IMG/VR virus record: IMGVR_UViG_3300006790_000035
Span: 1 to 44,492 of that record
DNA: 44,492 nt
Source of the DNA: a virus
Direction: 5' to 3' (one strand)
This document shows, piece after piece, positions 1 to 7,226 of this stretch. The notes beneath the pieces were generated by a model that searched no databases, was not told the DNA's origin, and saw only the letters and a program-made list of their open reading frames with translations. The position numbers were made by a program, and so were the translations under genes. Position 1 is the stretch's first letter. The number at the start of each line of letters is the position of its first letter.

Positions 1-285
1 CAGGCCGGAGAGCTCTGTCCATGATGTCCCGTTCATGAAGTCCTCTTGCGACATCATGTACTCGATGCAGACAACCTTGCCCTCGTGCACGCAGTAAATT
101 GGCCCGAGCGGCAGATTTGCAGGGTTGGCCCAATGCTCTCCCATCATGGGAACGACATCGCTGATCTTCACGACATCTGAGGGCAGGACGCTTTGATCCG
201 GCAATCCGCCGTGACCGTCTGCATAGGCACTGGATGAGAAAAGTGCTCCAGCCAACACAATACCGGCAATGCTCTTGGTAACCAT
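1..285 (-). CDS. Secreted TTHB210-like protein, 3' part missing (host gene)
   Basis: The reading frame runs from an ATG at 285 off the left edge (95 codons visible, no stop). A GGGAGGAAG ribosome-binding site sits about 6 bases upstream. Residues 1-22 form a Sec signal peptide ending SSAYA, then a Gly/His stretch. The mature part contains VVPMMGEHWANP, LPLGPIYCVHEGKV and IEYMMSQEDFMNG. I recognise this pattern from TTHB210-like (DUF5602-type) periplasmic proteins of unknown function. It lies outside the prophage and is transcribed away from it. Family assignment is from memory and moderate; the signal peptide and start are clear. Confidence 0.7.
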   Translation of the reverse strand, partial: MVTKSIAGIVLAGALFSSSAYADGHGGLPDQSVLPSDVVKISDVVPMMGEHWANPANLPLGPIYCVHEGKVVCIEYMMSQEDFMNGTSWTELSGL

Positions 286-540
286 CTCCAACTTCCTCCC
301 TTGGGATGAATTGTTGTTGTCAGGTGTAGAGAATGCGCTACGCAGGCCAGAATTATCCCAGCAGAAGTGGATGTCCGCTGCTGAGAGCAAGCATAGCCAG
401 ACACCACGCCGGAAGTGTAATACGCAACCCAACTACTAGCAACGACAGCTTTTCAGCGGGAACCTGGCTCCAGGTCGCCAACAGCCGGCCAGTTTCCGGC
501 ACCCCGGGCCGAAACAGCGCACACCGCAAAACCACAAAAG
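286..540. other. Host intergenic region left of attL
   Basis: About 255 bases between the secreted-protein gene and the old tRNA terminator. Short open frames exist on both strands but have no ribosome-binding site and poor codon use, so I call none of them. It must hold the promoter of the leftward gene; I could not pick a convincing -35/-10 pair. Confidence 0.5.
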
Positions 541-576
541 GAAAACCCCAGCAACTCGGCTGAGTTACTGGGGTTC
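541..576 (-). terminator. Original tRNA-fMet terminator, now stranded at the left end
   Basis: Read on the minus strand this is a 14-bp stem (arms 544-557 and 562-575, complete in RNA if one G-U pair is allowed) with loop AGCC and the tail TTTTCCTTTT. It lies directly beyond the attL core, where the tRNA 3' end would have been before integration. The natural reading is that this was the tRNA-fMet terminator. It now lies 43.5 kb from the tRNA and downstream of the phage late operon. Confidence 0.8.
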
Positions 577-578
577 TT

Positions 579-591
579 TGGTTGCGGGAGC
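579..591. other. attL core
   Basis: TGGTTGCGGGAGC is the reverse complement of the last 13 bases of tRNA-fMet including CCA. To its left is the old tRNA terminator. To its right phage DNA starts with CGCAACAATCGCA (593-605), which is the right arm of the reconstructed attP palindrome. Confidence 0.85.
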
Positions 592-650
592 GCGCAACAA
601 TCGCACCCCCACATTCGTTCTCGCCGCTTAGTTGGGGGCACAAAGACTCG

Positions 651-983
651 CTATAGCCTGACTTTTCTCCGGGCCCTCCTGCCCTTCACATGCGGACGAT
701 CATCAGAAGGATTGGCCATCGTCAGCACTGCAGTGGGCGGACCGTCGGTGTAACCAGTGACCGGCTGCAGGATGATGCCCAGGTCTTTGCCCCCGCACGC
801 TTGGCACCGGAGAAGCCTCACCAGCGGGTTTGGGTTGCCAACCGTCACAAAGTCAGAGCCGAGACGCTCAGCCAATGCCGGGAGGTCGAGATGCGCGTGA
901 TGGTGGCACCCATAGCCATGGCAATGGGCGGAGACTGAAAACCCGCCCTCTATGAGACTGCCGATGGTGTCGTAGCTGATCAT
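651..983 (-). CDS. Phage protein with Cys/His clusters, unknown function
   Basis: A 110-residue protein and the last gene of the late operon. It has a His/Cys-rich segment (SAHCHGYGCHHH), the phrase LDLPALAERLG and later LLRCQACGGKDL, so it probably binds zinc through CxxC and the His/Cys cluster. Proteins with CxxC, LDL and RLRCxxCG in this order are common, uncharacterised phage proteins in Rhizobiales. The C-terminus is basic (KGRRARRKVRL). I chose the ATG at 983. An in-frame start at 1055 would overlap the upstream gene, and neither has a strong ribosome-binding site. Its position after the holin-type genes gives no firm hint of role. Confidence 0.65.
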   Translation of the reverse strand: MISYDTIGSLIEGGFSVSAHCHGYGCHHHAHLDLPALAERLGSDFVTVGNPNPLVRLLRCQACGGKDLGIILQPVTGYTDGPPTAVLTMANPSDDRPHVKGRRARRKVRL

Positions 984-1020
984 GGCCGGATGGAATATCG
1001 AAACCCGGCCGAGGGTCAAA

Positions 1021-1374
1021 TCACGGTCCGCCCATGAAGGCCTTTGCGGCCACATGCCCCACCCATCTGATCCCCTCCAGGATCAGGCCGCCCATGAAGA
1101 GCCAAAATATGGCCAGCACCCACAACGCGCCTTTGGATCGTTCCAGCAGACTTCCGACGCGCATGAAGACCGGGCCCATCCGCGTGACGGTGCCCTCGAC
1201 AGCCTCCATCCGGCCGGTCAAGAGCTGTGTGTCTCTGTCAACCTTCTCCAGTCGCTCATAGATTTTCGCCCTGCCTTCGGTTGATTGCTGGCCCTGCTGC
1301 TCGACAGTCTTGATGAGCGCATCGAGTTTGCCTTCGAGCCTTCCGATGGCCCGTTCGGAGTTCGTTTCCGTCAT
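1021..1374 (-). CDS. DUF1515-like coiled-coil membrane protein
   Basis: A 117-residue protein. Residues about 8-75 are heptad-rich (IGRLEGKLDALIKTVEQQG, IYERLEKVDRDTQLL) and predict a coiled coil like that of DUF1515 proteins in rhizobial phages. One hydrophobic segment near residues 88-106 (ALWVLAIFWLFMGGLIL) follows. The ATG at 1374 is preceded by AGGGCAG; longer in-frame starts upstream encode Arg-rich, unlikely sequence. It lies in the lysis cassette beside two membrane proteins, so a holin accessory or spanin-like role is possible but unproven. Confidence 0.65.
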   Translation of the reverse strand: MTETNSERAIGRLEGKLDALIKTVEQQGQQSTEGRAKIYERLEKVDRDTQLLTGRMEAVEGTVTRMGPVFMRVGSLLERSKGALWVLAIFWLFMGGLILEGIRWVGHVAAKAFMGGP

Positions 1375-1433
1375 AGTCTGCCCTGATGATGTGGAGGTGG
1401 AGAGGGGGCGGAGACGCGGGCCGCCTGTGATGA

Positions 1434-1787
1434 TCAGCGCCGCACGAAGCTCTGCACGACGCCGACGCCGAAGCGCGAGAGTATGATCCAGCCTGCCCAC
1501 TCATCGAGGGGCGGAGGCAATGCGGCAATGTCCCAGGCCTGGGGGAACGGTCCGCCCTGATGCCAAAGGATGTTGTAGACGCATATCGCGCCCCACCAGA
1601 GCGCCAGCGGGCCGATAAAGCAGAAGTCGACATACCACGGCATGGCGACCCGATTCTGCAGCCAGGTCTTCACCACATCTGCCTTGAGGCGTTCCCGGTC
1701 GCTTTCGGCGTCGATCTTCTTGTCGATCACGTCGAAAGCTCGCTGCACCACATTGCCTGTCAAGAAATTGATGATCGCGGCCCACAT
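1434..1787 (-). CDS. Holin-cassette membrane protein
   Basis: A 117-residue protein with an amphipathic N-terminus (MWAAIINFLTGNVVQRAFDVIDKKIDAESDRERLK). Two hydrophobic segments follow near residues 50-74 (MPWYVDFCFIGPLALWWGAICVYN) and 97-113. Its start overlaps the stop of the preceding holin gene (TAATG), so translation is coupled. The layout resembles the holin-family proteins that accompany Pam3-gp28-type holins in alphaproteobacterial phages. It probably acts in the inner membrane during lysis, but which of the membrane proteins forms the lethal hole cannot be told from sequence. Confidence 0.65.
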   Translation of the reverse strand: MWAAIINFLTGNVVQRAFDVIDKKIDAESDRERLKADVVKTWLQNRVAMPWYVDFCFIGPLALWWGAICVYNILWHQGGPFPQAWDIAALPPPLDEWAGWIILSRFGVGVVQSFVRR

Positions 1788-2008
1788 TATGTGGCCAACC
1801 CTTTAGCCTTTGCCCAGGCATAGACCCGTTCGGTGATGCCGGCGATTGCCGCGCCACCGACAACTATGCCCCAATTGACCGCCTCGGTGATGATCTGGAT
1901 GACGTCGGGGTCAGTGGCCAACTGGTCGGCCAGCTCCGGCGTGAACACCCCAGCACCAACCAGCACCCCGGCCAGATACCGCAGTGCAATGCGAATATAC
2001 GGTCCCAT
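1787..2008 (-). CDS. Pam3-gp28-like putative holin
   Basis: A 73-residue protein. It reads MGPYIRIALRYLAGVLVGAG, then the conserved-looking FTPELADQLATDPDV, then a second hydrophobic helix (WGIVVGGAAIAGITERVYAWAKAKG). This is the pattern of the small Pam3-gp28 family of putative phage holins, with two membrane segments around a short acidic loop. A strong AGGAGG sits 6 bases before the ATG. It lies between the endolysin gene and the 1434-1787 membrane protein gene, with which it overlaps. The expected role is a timed lesion in the inner membrane that releases or activates the endolysin. Confidence 0.75.
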   Translation of the reverse strand: MGPYIRIALRYLAGVLVGAGVFTPELADQLATDPDVIQIITEAVNWGIVVGGAAIAGITERVYAWAKAKGLAT

Positions 2009-2018
2009 GATGGACCTC

Positions 2019-2990
2019 CTATCGTTTGAAGATTGCGTTGATGATGGCCAGCAGAAGGGCCAGGAGCGGATGCACGCGCCGTTCCGCTGCCTTGGGAGCC
2101 TCAGGCGCTTCATTGCCGCCCTTGGCCGCCAGAACTTCGGCAATGGCTCGCATCGTCTTGGGCCCCGCCTTGCCGTCGATGGTCAGGCCGTGGCCAGCCT
2201 GAAACAGCCGGACATTGGCATCGGTCTCGGAGCCGAACCGCCCATCGATGCCACTCTTGAAGACGAAGCCAAGAGCCTGCAGATCGGCCTGGAGCACCCG
2301 GACCGCCTCGCCCTTCATGCCGGCTTCGAGAATGACGGCGCCGACAGGCACGACGGACTTGCGCGGCAGAGCCTTGCCGGTGTCCGCATCGATGCCCTTG
2401 GCGTGCTTGACGAAGGCGGCCGCCAGTTTGGTGTGATAGCCGTGGGTGGCATAGCTCGACCCATTGTAGGCCTTCGCCGCCGGGCGCCAGCTTTCCGGAT
2501 CGGTGAAGTCCTTGCCCCTGAGTTTTGCAGCCAGGCCCCACGACTTCAGCAGCGTCACCATGGCCAGGAGCTGTTCGCGCTCCCCCTGCTTCATGGTGGA
2601 GAACATGGCCTCGGCCGATGCGAAGCCGGCGGCCTCGTGGTTCTCACCGAGGATCTGGGGCAGGCCGTAAGAGGCAGAGCGAAAGCCCGGCTCACGAGCA
2701 ATCCCGATGGCCTTCTCCAGCCGAAGATAGCTGTCGGCAGGATAGTTCCGCTTCCACTTGGCATAAGCCAGCCCGGCAGCCACTGCAGCGGCCCGGAGAG
2801 CGCCAGCGAGGTTCCGGTAGAACACATGGGGCTCGAACAGCATCTTGGGCCGGTTCTTGCTGTCGAAGCCCCTGCCCGCCGCCTCGACCTCAAGGAAGGC
2901 CAGCAGCACAGCCGTTTCAATGCCGAGCGCGCGCGCAGCATCGCCAACGTCGCCCTGTGCCAGGCGGCGTCCAGTCCCCACGAAGTTCAT
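2019..2990 (-). CDS. Endolysin: N-acetylmuramidase (DUF3380) with peptidoglycan-binding domain
   Basis: A 323-residue protein. Residues about 20-195 match the DUF3380 muramidase type: LAFLEVEAAGRGFD (candidate catalytic Glu34 or Glu36), LFEPHVFYRNL, SYGLPQILGENH and KAYNGSSYATHGYHTKLA. Residues about 224-285 are a PG_binding_1 domain (GEAVRVLQADLQALGF, DGRFGSETDANVRLFQ, TIDGKAGPKTMRAI). The last 18 residues (HPLLALLLAIINAIFK) are hydrophobic and could tether the enzyme to the membrane. There is no N-terminal signal peptide, so release should depend on the holin. AGGA lies 8 bases before the ATG. An intrinsic terminator lies just upstream at 3011-3047. Confidence 0.9.
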   Translation of the reverse strand: MNFVGTGRRLAQGDVGDAARALGIETAVLLAFLEVEAAGRGFDSKNRPKMLFEPHVFYRNLAGALRAAAVAAGLAYAKWKRNYPADSYLRLEKAIGIAREPGFRSASYGLPQILGENHEAAGFASAEAMFSTMKQGEREQLLAMVTLLKSWGLAAKLRGKDFTDPESWRPAAKAYNGSSYATHGYHTKLAAAFVKHAKGIDADTGKALPRKSVVPVGAVILEAGMKGEAVRVLQADLQALGFVFKSGIDGRFGSETDANVRLFQAGHGLTIDGKAGPKTMRAIAEVLAAKGGNEAPEAPKAAERRVHPLLALLLAIINAIFKR

Positions 2991-3010
2991 GGTTCACGTC
3001 CTATCGATGT

Positions 3011-3047
3011 GTTGGAAAAGAAAGAGGCGGCCCAGATGGACCGCCTT
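3011..3047 (-). terminator. Intrinsic terminator between cargo gene and lysis cassette
   Basis: On the minus strand GGCGGTCC pairs with GGGCCGCC (one G-U) around an ATCT loop, followed by the T-rich TCTTTCTTTTCC. It ends the 3080-3484 gene and lies only about 20 bases before the endolysin gene. Confidence 0.75.
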
Positions 3048-3079
3048 GCATTGTTCAGTGATACGACTTGGCGCCGCGG

Positions 3080-3484
3080 CTATTCCGCAAGGTGGTCGGC
3101 CAGAACGCTCAGAAGATGACGAGTAGATCTGAAATCCCTGTCATCTTCATACGCGAGGTCGTACTCGCTCGGCAGGTTTGCCAGAACCAACTTCATCATC
3201 TCCGGGGAGGGGTTGCGCAGGCGCTGTACCACAGACGCCGAGTTCGCGATCCAGACGCTTTTAGCTTTTCTCTCTGCCTGGATTGCCTCAGCAATCGAGA
3301 GAACCGCTTCCGCCTCCCTCGCGCGTTCGAGATCACGTCCGCACCGGCCATCGTCTGACCAATCAACGTTCATCTCGGCGACGATGACGATGGCTCTTTG
3401 CCAAATATCATCGTCAATCCCGGCAGGTGCTGGCCCCAATTCCTTCAACTTTATTCGTGTCATGAGGCTCGAAGAATGTTCCAC
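3080..3484 (-). CDS. Unknown cytoplasmic protein, cargo segment
   Basis: A 134-residue protein I do not recognise. It has no signal peptide or membrane segment. The middle is rich in Ala, Glu and Arg and probably helical (ERAREAEAVLSIAEAIQAERKAK), and the C-terminal half is acidic (EYDLAYEDDRDFRST). I chose the GTG at 3484 because GGAAGGGG lies 5 bases upstream; an ATG at 3463 lacks a site. It is divergent from the 3608-3865 gene and followed by its own terminator. It is therefore a separate transcription unit between lysis and tail genes, the usual layout of a moron gene. Confidence 0.65.
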   Translation of the reverse strand: MEHSSSLMTRIKLKELGPAPAGIDDDIWQRAIVIVAEMNVDWSDDGRCGRDLERAREAEAVLSIAEAIQAERKAKSVWIANSASVVQRLRNPSPEMMKLVLANLPSEYDLAYEDDRDFRSTRHLLSVLADHLAE

Positions 3485-3547
3485 TTTTTCCCCTTCCGAT
3501 GACCGTCTCTAGCCTATCACGCCGCTACTCCAGCGGGAATGCCCGCC

Positions 3548-3577
3548 TTGCATGAGGTTTTAGGTGCGGACTACTAA
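3548..3577 (+). promoter_or_regulatory. Candidate promoter for the rightward cargo genes
   Basis: TTGCAT (3548-3553), an 18-base spacer and TACTAA (3572-3577) form a sigma-70-like pair in the divergent gap between 3484 and 3608. Prediction by eye only. Confidence 0.4.
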
Positions 3578-3607
3578 TACCGGATCAATCGCATGGGATC
3601 GGAACGC

Positions 3608-3865
3608 ATGAAATCACTTCGGCAGGTTCTTGAAGCTGTCCATTCGGAAGGAGTGTATTCTTGGCCAGAAGGCCAGGAATGCCCGCTTGGCCCGATGGCT
3701 GACACCGCTTATGAGGCCGGTTACATCCAGCGCTCCGATGACGGAGCGGCTGGCGCGTTTGAATTTTACCGGCTGACCCGTCTGGGCCGGGAATATCTTG
3801 ATCTACCGCCCACCATTGGTGACCGCCTCTTTTACGCGGTCCGTGGCATACTACTGCAGAACTAA
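3608..3865 (+). CDS. Small protein, possible winged-helix regulator
   Basis: An 85-residue protein beginning MKSLRQVLEAVHSEG. The order of helices and the phrase GAFEFYRLTRLGREYLDLPP resembles the wing of small winged-helix proteins of the restriction or PadR style, but the match is weak. An in-frame ATG at 3593 is an alternative start. It reads rightward, against the surrounding late genes, and is followed after about 80 bases by the methyltransferase gene on the same strand. A role in controlling this cargo unit is possible. I do not recognise a named family. Confidence 0.6.
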   Translation: MKSLRQVLEAVHSEGVYSWPEGQECPLGPMADTAYEAGYIQRSDDGAAGAFEFYRLTRLGREYLDLPPTIGDRLFYAVRGILLQN

Positions 3866-3944
3866 CCCGCGAATACTTTCGCTAGACCAGTTGTATGTCA
3901 GTGATCTATGACTGCGCCATCCAAACGGAAATAAGAGGCTTACT

Positions 3945-4715
3945 ATGCAGGAAAAATGGCGCGAGTCCTGGACCGAAACTGAGGGGGCCAAAGCCTATGG
4001 CGACTTGTTTTTCAAGCGCGCAACCAGCGAGCTTGGCGAGATGGAGAGCAGCAAGGCCGCCGCCGCACGAATGCAGAAACTAGTTCGCACTGGCGATGTG
4101 GTTGCGGACGTAGGTTGCGGGGCTGGGCATTACCTAGTGAGCCTCCTAAAGGCTATCCCAGAGCCTTTCCAGTATCGCGGGATTGACGCAACCCCGTACT
4201 ATGTTGACCTTGGCCAAAGAGCGTTTGCTGGCAATCCTTCCGTCCAGTTCAAACAAGGCGACATTTTTGATCTCCCAATGGAAGATCGCTCGGTCGATGT
4301 CGCCATGTGCTGTAACGTTTTGCTGCATCTCCCGTCTGTTGCTCAACCATTAGCCGAGTTGATCCGCATTGCCCGTCGCCAGGTGCTAGTCCGCACCCTG
4401 ATAGGTGAAACCAGCTTCGTCATAAAGCATGTTGATCCGCGCGAGGATGGCGCTGAATTTGAAGACGAAGAACCCCGCGGGTTTCACTTTCTGAATATTT
4501 ACAGCGAGCACTACCTTCGCCACCTCTTGGCGGGCAATAGCCGGGTCAAGGGTGTGCACATATCCCTCGACAACGACTTCGACGCTTCGAAAATCGCGGA
4601 CACTTCGAAGGCGTTGACGAATGCGTGGGATGCCACAAAGGTCGTGAATGGGATGCAGATCAGTGGCTACATCGTCCAGCCGTGGTCTTGGCTGCTGGTT
4701 GAGTTAGCCGACTAG
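3945..4715 (+). CDS. Class I SAM-dependent methyltransferase
   Basis: A 256-residue enzyme. Motif I is VVADVGCGAGHYL (residues 52-64), the acidic residue after strand 2 is Asp81 (YRGIDATP), then GDIFDLP (105-111) and CCNVLLHLP (122-130) at motif IV. This is the Methyltransf_11/25 type that acts on small molecules, lipids or proteins. There is no DNA-methyltransferase DPPY or NPPY motif and no target-recognition domain. The substrate is unknown. An AGAGG site precedes the ATG. The gene lies alone on the plus strand inside a leftward late operon, has a lower GC content than its neighbours by eye, and is best read as lysogenic cargo rather than a virion gene. Confidence 0.85.
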   Translation: MQEKWRESWTETEGAKAYGDLFFKRATSELGEMESSKAAAARMQKLVRTGDVVADVGCGAGHYLVSLLKAIPEPFQYRGIDATPYYVDLGQRAFAGNPSVQFKQGDIFDLPMEDRSVDVAMCCNVLLHLPSVAQPLAELIRIARRQVLVRTLIGETSFVIKHVDPREDGAEFEDEEPRGFHFLNIYSEHYLRHLLAGNSRVKGVHISLDNDFDASKIADTSKALTNAWDATKVVNGMQISGYIVQPWSWLLVELAD

Positions 4716-4716
4716 C

Positions 4717-5022
4717 TTATCCCTCATGCCAGCCTGTAACATTGAGTTGGCTGTCGATGCGGTTAGCCTGCAAACTACCCCCGGTTGAAAACTCGAACTG
4801 GGGGTAGAATGAGAAGGCAATGTCGATAGCGGGAAAAACATAGGACCCGTTACCACTGGAGTTCTTCGGGTAAAGCCCGGTGTATTCTACGTGGTTGCCA
4901 CCATCCATATCGAAATATTCCGCGACATGGCCAGTCGAGGCAGTGGACAAGGTCGCGGAGACGCATCACCGCTGGCCACCCACTATCAGGATCAGGCACC
5001 CGACATTTAGAGCAAACCTCAT
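4717..5022 (-). pseudogene. Small secreted protein gene interrupted by an in-frame TGA
   Basis: An ATG at 5022 opens MRFALNVGCLILIVGGQR, which looks like a signal sequence. Then TGA follows at 4968-4966, and the same frame continues with CVSATLSTASTGHVAEYFDM, a Gly/Asn/aromatic-rich 70-residue stretch, to TAA at 4717. The downstream part has coherent codon use and a beta-rich look (SYVFPAIDIAFSFYPQF). Either a nonsense mutation split a secreted protein, or translation restarts at the TTG at 4950 (77 residues). It ends one base from the convergent methyltransferase gene. Homologues unknown to me. Confidence 0.5.
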
Positions 5023-5108
5023 CCTCACCGTGGTTCGCGCAGGAATCAGGATGGCGAGTCGAAGCGAGAAACGAGAACAGGATGGTTTCGGTCGTGTGAT
5101 TTCCGATC

Positions 5109-7064
5109 TCACTCCAGCGGGAATGCCCAGACTATGCTGTTGCCAGTGTCTGCGACGTAGAGGTGATCGCCCAGCACGGCGGCGTCCTGCGGCAGGTTCA
5201 TTGCCGAACCGTCTTCCGAGAACCCAAAGCGTCCCCCGGCAAACGTCGAAATGATGCCGTCAGGCGTAACCTTGCGGACTGCATTGTTGAATTCGTCCAC
5301 AATGTAGACGTTGCCAGCTCCGTCCTCCGCCATCTGGCGAGGTGTATTCAACTTGGCCTCGGTCGCAAGGCCACCATCGCCGGAGTAGTCTCCGTGACCT
5401 TGATATGTGGTCCCCTTGATCGACCCAGCGAATGGAAAGGTCCGCCCCTCTGTGTCGATGCCCACCACGACATGATTGTAGGCATCAGCAATAAGGATCG
5501 TGCCGTCCTTACGAGTCAGAAGACCGGAAGGGTGATTGAGCGGCTGCCCCCTCGCTATCTCACCCGCCGTCCATTGCCCTGGCGCGCCCTGGCCCATGAC
5601 GTTGGACACCGTGCCGTCCACCTCAAACCGCCAAATCGTGTGATGTGTCTGGTCAACTACGAGAAGACGCCCTTCCGCGTCGAAGGCCATGCCCCGCAAC
5701 GACCCGAAGCGCGCATCTGAGAAGCTCTTTGCGTCAGTTGGGACGCCAGATGCTATGTCACCAGCGAAAATCTCGACCCTATCGTTATCGACGCGCGCTA
5801 TGCGGTAATTGGCTTCAGTTACCAGTATGTCGCCATTGGGAGCTGCGATCATGCCCGAGGGATATTGGAAGCTGAATTCGCTTGCCGACGCTGGCCCGTC
5901 ATAACCCTGCACACCATCACCGGCCACCGAAGCCACAGCCCCGGCTTTAGGGTCGTATTCCATCACCCTTGGCGTGGCATTGTCTAGCATCAGAAGGCGT
6001 TCTCCGTCTGCCTCGATCGCTACGATCTTAAAGGACACACCATCTACATTGCCAAATTGTGCAGACACCTCACCTGTGGCGGGATCAAACAGATAGACAG
6101 ATTGCCGGTCGGTGTCCGTGACGAGGAGCTCGCCGTCAACAGTCAAAGACAAGTGCCCAATATTGGCGGTTGGGAAGGGAACTGTGACCACATCGACCCG
6201 ACTAAGATCTGCAGGTACGTGCACTAGATCCGTATGGGCGCCCACCAGCCAACCGTGTTCATATGGCACGATGCCACCGCCGAATCCTGCATTGTTTAAG
6301 CCCACAGAAGTGACTTGTCCCGCCTCTTCGATTCGCACCAACTGCTCTCCAGCGATGGCAAGGATTGCTCCACCTTCGAGCCAGACGGCATCTCTAAAGT
6401 TGCCGAACTCGCTCGCCACTGCAAAGCTCCCCGGCACTTCGTTCCACCCTTCCGGCGAGCCGACAAAAAGCGCATTGGGCTCCAAGCTGTACTGCTGAGA
6501 CTCACCCTGCCAGATCACGCGCGAAGCGGTAACCAGGAAGCGCCCCTGTTGAGCGTACAGTGAGGACAAAAGGTACTCCATCTCCCAAACGCGCCCGTCG
6601 TCGTGGATGTATGGCTGCGCTTGCGGCGGCTCGAACACAACTTCCGCAGGAGCTTGGCTAAGATCCCAGACACGAGCGTTGGCGGCGTCGAGTGCAAAAA
6701 CAGACGCCCCATCTTTTGCAAGGTCCACAAATATACTCGGATGCTTGTCGCCCGGTGTGCCCGCCAAGACCGTCTCGGCGACACCTCCAAGGATGCGTTC
6801 AACGCTGAAACCCATCGCGTTCGCGACATAAATGGCGCCGTTGTCGGCTTGGACTGCCGCCTCTGGGTATGACAGGGACATCATCTCAACCGGCTTTCTC
6901 GCCAAGCTCTTGCGTCCGGCTATGATCGTTGGGGCGTCCCGGTCGGGAATGGTGCCTGTCTGGATAAGAATGGGTGAACGCACGATCTCGCCCACGGAAT
7001 ACAATGTGACCGAAATAACTACTGCCAATGCAACAAGTGCTAAGATGAGTGTCCGCTTCCCCAT
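5109..7064 (-). CDS. Membrane-anchored NHL-repeat beta-propeller protein
   Basis: A 651-residue protein. Residues 5-26 are a hydrophobic anchor after MGKR, so most of the chain should face the periplasm. The rest contains repeated NHL-type blades, for example YPSGMIAAPNGDILVTEANYR, LRGMAFDAEGRLLVVDQTHH, HPSGLLTRKDGTILIADAYN, TPRQMAEDGAGNVYIVDEFN and DAAVLGDHLYVADTGN, enough for one or two propellers. GGAAAGG lies 6 bases before the ATG at 7064. There is a 160-base gap from the tail-fibre gene with a possible -10 (CATAAT). An exported, anchored propeller is not a usual virion part; it may alter the lysogen surface. Binding partner unknown. Confidence 0.75.
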   Translation of the reverse strand: MGKRTLILALVALAVVISVTLYSVGEIVRSPILIQTGTIPDRDAPTIIAGRKSLARKPVEMMSLSYPEAAVQADNGAIYVANAMGFSVERILGGVAETVLAGTPGDKHPSIFVDLAKDGASVFALDAANARVWDLSQAPAEVVFEPPQAQPYIHDDGRVWEMEYLLSSLYAQQGRFLVTASRVIWQGESQQYSLEPNALFVGSPEGWNEVPGSFAVASEFGNFRDAVWLEGGAILAIAGEQLVRIEEAGQVTSVGLNNAGFGGGIVPYEHGWLVGAHTDLVHVPADLSRVDVVTVPFPTANIGHLSLTVDGELLVTDTDRQSVYLFDPATGEVSAQFGNVDGVSFKIVAIEADGERLLMLDNATPRVMEYDPKAGAVASVAGDGVQGYDGPASASEFSFQYPSGMIAAPNGDILVTEANYRIARVDNDRVEIFAGDIASGVPTDAKSFSDARFGSLRGMAFDAEGRLLVVDQTHHTIWRFEVDGTVSNVMGQGAPGQWTAGEIARGQPLNHPSGLLTRKDGTILIADAYNHVVVGIDTEGRTFPFAGSIKGTTYQGHGDYSGDGGLATEAKLNTPRQMAEDGAGNVYIVDEFNNAVRKVTPDGIISTFAGGRFGFSEDGSAMNLPQDAAVLGDHLYVADTGNSIVWAFPLE

Positions 7065-7226
7065 GCAAAACCTTTCCAGCAATCCGCACAAGCGCTCCTA
7101 TTATGGCTCAATCCATCCCCGCACAAGGATTGAACCTGCGCGCGCCGCTTCCAAAGGATTGCTCAGGAACCCCAACCAAAGCTCTCACCTGTTGAGCCGT
7201 GACAGTACCGATATTTCCGCCACCCG

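Noticed and set aside
1833-3119. Long plus-strand open frame opposite the endolysin and holin genes
   Set aside because: It mirrors minus-strand genes that have clear domains and ribosome-binding sites. GC-rich codon bias often opens the antisense frame.
3560-3592. Resemblance of CTACTAATACCGGAT to a ribosomal RNA phrase
   Set aside because: The similarity covers about 12 bases and there is no rRNA context.
4966-4968. TGA as a selenocysteine codon
   Set aside because: There is no catalytic context and no clear SECIS hairpin downstream, and it falls at a signal-peptide end. Nonsense mutation or an alternative start is simpler.
7108-7226. Open frame between fibre and NHL genes (phrase NIGTVTAQQVRALVGVP)
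   Set aside because: It looks phage-like but has no start of its own and overlaps the fibre end in another frame. It might be a remnant fibre end; evidence too thin.
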